This document shows, piece after piece, positions 5,006 to 7,505 of a DNA stretch of 7,505 nt. A program made the translations under genes and the position numbers. How positions within the stretch are numbered: position 1 is the stretch's first letter; every line of letters begins with the position of its first letter. The DNA lies in assembly GCA_029287815.1 (NCBI GenBank), contig JARFQK010000241.1, forward strand, positions 1 through 7,505, given 5' to 3'. The notes beneath the pieces were generated by a model. The model was given only the letters and a program-made list of their open reading frames with translations, was not told the origin of the DNA and did not search any database. This DNA is from Gammaproteobacteria bacterium (lineage in GTDB: Bacteria > Pseudomonadota > Gammaproteobacteria > SZUA-229).

Positions 5006-6256
5006 GTGGATCAAGTACTTGAACTCAGCTACGCGCTGGATACTTTTTACTTTTTAATCATGGGGGCTTTCGTGATGTGGATGGCCGCCGGCTTTGCGAT
5101 GCTGGAAGCCGGTCTGGTTCGTACCAAGAACACCACGGAAATCCTGCTGAAGAACGTCGCGCTGTTCGCGGTCGCCTGCACGATGTACATGATCGTCGGC
5201 TATAACATCATGTACCCGGGTGATGGCGTCAGCGAATTCTGGCCCGGGATCTCGTTCTTCCTCGGTGGCGATAACGCCGCGGCCGATGTGATCGCTGGTG
5301 GCGACGATGCCCCGTATTACTCCAACATGTCCGACTTTTTCTTCCAGGTCGTGTTCGTTGCGACCGCGATGTCAATCGTCTCCGGTGCGGTGGCCGAACG
5401 TATGAAACTGTGGAGCTTCCTGTTCTTCGCTGTTGTCATGACCGGCTTCATCTATCCGATGCAAGGCTACTGGAAGTGGGGCGGTGGATTCCTCGACGCG
5501 GCTGGCTTCAGCGACTTCGCCGGCTCCGGTGTCGTGCATCTGTGTGGCGCCACCGCTGCGCTGGCTGGTGTGATCCTGCTGGGCGCGCGTAAAGGTAAAT
5601 ACGGCAAGGGCGGTGAAGTCGTCCCGATTCCGGGCGCCAACTTGCCGCTGGCCACGCTGGGTACCTTCATCCTCTGGCTTGGATGGTTCGGCTTCAACGG
5701 TGGTTCCCAGCTCGTGGTGTCGAACGTGAGCGATGCGAATGCGGTTGCAATGGTCTTCGTCAATACCAACGCCTCTGCAGCAGGGGGCGTCATCGCTGCG
5801 ATGATTACCGCCAAGCTGCTATTCGGCAAGGTGGATATCACGATGGCGTTGAACGGCGCCCTGGCAGGGCTGGTCTCGATCACGGCCGAGCCACTGACGC
5901 CAACACCGGGTATTGCGACGTTGATCGGCATGGTCGGTGGCGTACTGGTGGTGTTCGCGATCGTCGGCATGGACAAAATCAAGGTCGACGACCCAGTTGG
6001 TGCGATATCCGTGCATGGCGTCGTCGGCATGTGGGGACTGATCGCGGTGCCGTTGACCAATACTGACGCCAGTTTCGGCGCACAGCTCTACGGCCTGGTT
6101 GTGATCTTCGCCTGGACCTTCATCGTCAGCATGATCGTCTGGCTGATCCTTAAGCTGGTCATGGGCATCCGTGTCACCGAGGAAGAGGAATACGAAGGCA
6201 TGGACCTGTCCGAGTGTGGTATGGAAGCCTATCCGGAATTTATCAGCGCGAAATAA
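5006..6256 (+). CDS. amtB: Ammonium transporter, first copy (no signal peptide)
   Basis: Trimeric inner-membrane channel for ammonium/ammonia, gated by PII. The 416-residue protein starts at GTG 5006 behind a strong GGAGG (4993-4997, 8-nt spacing) and begins directly with the first membrane segment, giving an 11-helix Amt core. Pore residues are present: the Phe pair (about Phe113 and Phe230), Trp158, Asp170 in FSDFAGSGVVH, Ser234 in FNGGS, and the twin histidines His178 and His337. After the first histidine it reads LCGATAALAG rather than the more usual GG, a small deviation. The cytosolic tail VTEEEEYEGMDLSECGMEAYPE keeps the conserved element that couples subunits and contacts GlnK (only its pattern of acidic residues, GMDL and YPE is noted here). 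It differs in class from the second amtB. It forms an operon with glnK1 and ends at an intrinsic terminator. Confidence 0.95.
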   Translation: MDQVLELSYALDTFYFLIMGAFVMWMAAGFAMLEAGLVRTKNTTEILLKNVALFAVACTMYMIVGYNIMYPGDGVSEFWPGISFFLGGDNAAADVIAGGDDAPYYSNMSDFFFQVVFVATAMSIVSGAVAERMKLWSFLFFAVVMTGFIYPMQGYWKWGGGFLDAAGFSDFAGSGVVHLCGATAALAGVILLGARKGKYGKGGEVVPIPGANLPLATLGTFILWLGWFGFNGGSQLVVSNVSDANAVAMVFVNTNASAAGGVIAAMITAKLLFGKVDITMALNGALAGLVSITAEPLTPTPGIATLIGMVGGVLVVFAIVGMDKIKVDDPVGAISVHGVVGMWGLIAVPLTNTDASFGAQLYGLVVIFAWTFIVSMIVWLILKLVMGIRVTEEEEYEGMDLSECGMEAYPEFISAK

Positions 6257-6278
6257 GACTCCTGTTGATAATGCGGTT

Positions 6279-6309
6279 GGCCGGGCAAAATGATTTGCCC
6301 GGCCTTTTT
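6279..6309 (+). terminator. Intrinsic terminator of the amtB1 operon
   Basis: A perfect 11-bp stem, GGCCGGGCAAA/TTTGCCCGGCC, with loop ATGA is followed at once by TTTTT. It starts 22 bp past the amtB1 stop. Its strength suggests that glnK2 is expressed from a separate promoter. Confidence 0.92.
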
Positions 6310-6521
6310 ATTGCCAAATCCGCGCGCGATCGCTCAATCTTTGTAGCGAGCATGCCGGTAAAATCCAAATCCTTCGTACAACATCCGGGCTAGATATGAT
6401 AAAAACGCAGATCGGGAGCGATACTGCCGAGGTCGTCATCGCGTGCTCATGTCCTGATTCATGCTGCCGTGATGGTTTGGACGATAACGCCAGACACAAC
6501 AATAGTCTTAACGGGGGATAA

Positions 6522-6860
6522 ATGAAACTCATCAAAGCGATAATCAAGCCCTTCAAGCTCGATGATGTGCGCGAAGCGCTGTCAGAAATCGGCATCCAGG
6601 GTATTACGGTTTCCGAGGTCAAAGGCTTTGGACGCCAGAAAGGTCACACCGAGCTTTACCGAGGTGCTGAATACCGGGTCGATTTCCTGCCAAAAGTGAA
6701 GCTGGAAACGGTCGTTAGTGATGACGCTGTCGACAATGTCATCAATGCGATTCGTGAGTCGGCCAACACCGGCAAGATTGGCGATGGCAAGATCTTCGTC
6801 ATGCCGATCGACCAGGCCCTAAGAATCAGGACCGGTGAGACCGGCGACGACGCGCTCTGA
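6522..6860 (+). CDS. glnK: Nitrogen regulatory protein PII, second copy
   Basis: This 112-residue PII protein is identical to the first copy at 90 of 112 positions by direct comparison. The T-loop with Arg47 and Tyr51 and the nucleotide-binding TGKIGDGKIFV, Arg101 and Arg103 are all kept. Differences cluster at 63-79 and at 94-110. A charged change directly follows the uridylylation site (Val52 to Arg). It starts at ATG 6522 behind a G-rich GGGGG (6513-6517). The 212-bp upstream gap shows no NtrC box and no good sigma-54 promoter; TATGAT (6395-6400) is a possible -10 box without a convincing -35. It could serve as a constitutive GlnB-like protein or as the partner of the following amtB2. Confidence 0.95.
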   Translation: MKLIKAIIKPFKLDDVREALSEIGIQGITVSEVKGFGRQKGHTELYRGAEYRVDFLPKVKLETVVSDDAVDNVINAIRESANTGKIGDGKIFVMPIDQALRIRTGETGDDAL

Positions 6861-6975
6861 TTCGCGTAACGCCTCGCCCCGCACGGCCCTTTGAGCAAGC
6901 GCTGCGAGCGCAATTGCCGTGTATGGCTGATGCGAGTGCAATCCCGATCTCTGACCGGAGTATTCGTACCGGAAC

Positions 6976-7001
6976 GTCAACGCGTTGATCTGAGGGTCAA
7001 C
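6976..7001 (+). promoter_or_regulatory. Overlapping palindromes ahead of amtB2
   Basis: TCAACGCGTTGA (6977-6988) is a perfect 12-bp palindrome. Its right half also pairs with a third repeat: GTTGATC (6984-6990) and GGTCAAC (6995-7001) around TGAG, with one G-T pair. The two folds exclude each other and lie just upstream of the amtB2 ribosome binding site (GGAG, 7011-7014). It could be an operator or a translation control element. Chance cannot be excluded. Confidence 0.3.
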
Positions 7002-7021
7002 GGTTTCCCTGGAGTAATGAA

Positions 7022-7505
7022 ATGAATCCAATCAAGATCCTGTCACAGCGGCTTGCCTCTATAGCTGTCCTGCTATTGCTGCCGCTGGTGGCCAATGCCG
7101 AAACGCTCGATAGCGGTGACACCGCCTGGATCATGACATCGACCGCATTGGTGTTGTTCATGACGCTGCCTGGGTTGGCGCTATTCTATGGCGGCCTGGT
7201 GCGCAGCAAGAACGTGTTATCGGTGCTGATGCAATGTTTCGTGATCGCCTGCGTGGTCACGATTGTCTGGGTTGTTTATGGGTACAGCCTGGCTTTTTCC
7301 GAAGGCAATCAATGGATCGGCGGGCTGAATAATCTGTTTCTATCGGGCGTAACGCGAGCATCGATGAGTGGTACCTTGCCCGAAACCGTATTCGTGATGT
7401 TTCAGTTGACGTTTGCGATCATAACGCCGGCATTGGTGGTCGGCGGCTTTGCCGAGCGGATGAAATTTTCCTCGATGTTGATGTTCAGTATCCTCTGGGT
7501 CACCC
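7022..7505 (+). CDS. amtB: Ammonium transporter, second copy (partial, runs off the window)
   Basis: The first 161 codons of an Amt protein are open to the window edge. A signal peptide (about 1-26, ending VANA, with hydrophobic core SIAVLLLLPLVANA) precedes TAWIMTSTALVLFMTLPGLA and FYGGLVRSKNVLSVLMQ, the classic first segments of E. coli-type AmtB. FVMFQLTFAIITPALVVGGF (124-143) follows, containing the outer Phe gate before AERMKF. The twin-histidine region lies outside. GGAG (7011-7014) is 7 nt before ATG. The gap to glnK2 is 161 bp, much wider than the 30 bp in the first pair, so separate control is possible. Its class differs from AmtB1. Confidence 0.93.
   Translation, partial: MNPIKILSQRLASIAVLLLLPLVANAETLDSGDTAWIMTSTALVLFMTLPGLALFYGGLVRSKNVLSVLMQCFVIACVVTIVWVVYGYSLAFSEGNQWIGGLNNLFLSGVTRASMSGTLPETVFVMFQLTFAIITPALVVGGFAERMKFSSMLMFSILWVT

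Noticed and set aside
5467..6060. 197-codon minus-strand ORF opposite amtB1
   Set aside because: Despite its length it is antisense to conserved Amt helices. It is rich in P, T, S and A with no ribosome site or family character.
6414..6427. Possible sigma-54 promoter upstream of glnK2
   Set aside because: The GG-N10-GC spacing is right, but most other consensus positions differ and no NtrC box is nearby.
6895..6917. Hairpin after glnK2 as a terminator
   Set aside because: The stem is short and bulged and is not followed by a T-run.
6924..6940. Possible sigma-54 promoter upstream of amtB2 (TGGCTG...TGCA)
   Set aside because: GG and GC are separated by 11 bp, not the required 10, and no NtrC box accompanies it.

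Overview
The window looks like a chromosomal segment of a gammaproteobacterium, probably an environmental one. The grounds are the gene set (comM, a UbiK-type gene, a TorF/Gcw_chp outer-membrane protein, glnK, amtB), the gammaproteobacterial character of the proteins, and palindromic REP-type elements of a kind common in that class. I cannot name a genus. No phage, CRISPR or resistance genes are visible.

Layout. Positions 1-419 hold a tRNA-Arg(CCG) gene on the minus strand, a 33-bp exact duplicate of its D-arm/anticodon-arm portion 151 bp away, and a REP-type inverted pair. Positions 420-3634 carry three minus-strand genes: egtD (histidine methyltransferase of ergothioneine synthesis), comM (AAA+ branch-migration helicase of the YifB family) and ubiK (ubiquinone accessory factor). 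Two identical 65-bp palindromic elements bracket comM. One lies 4 bp past the comM stop. The other lies inside the 3' end of ubiK and supplies its last codons and stop. A 20-codon leader ORF with a strong ribosome binding site precedes comM in the same frame, separated from it by one amber codon.

Positions 3635-3883 are a divergent control region with two textbook NtrC boxes 32 bp apart and a near-consensus sigma-54 promoter. Positions 3884-6256 form the probable nitrogen-starvation operon: torF-like porin, glnK1, amtB1, then a strong intrinsic terminator. A second set follows: glnK2 (about 80% identical to GlnK1) and the start of amtB2, which runs off the window. AmtB1 has no signal peptide and AmtB2 has one, so this is not a simple duplication of the whole pair.

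How the parts work together (partly inference): under nitrogen limitation, phosphorylated NtrC and sigma-54 would switch on an outer-membrane beta-barrel together with the inner-membrane ammonium channel and its PII gatekeeper. That would give a matched outer and inner membrane uptake route. The second PII/Amt pair shows no comparable NtrC/sigma-54 signals and may serve a different nitrogen regime.
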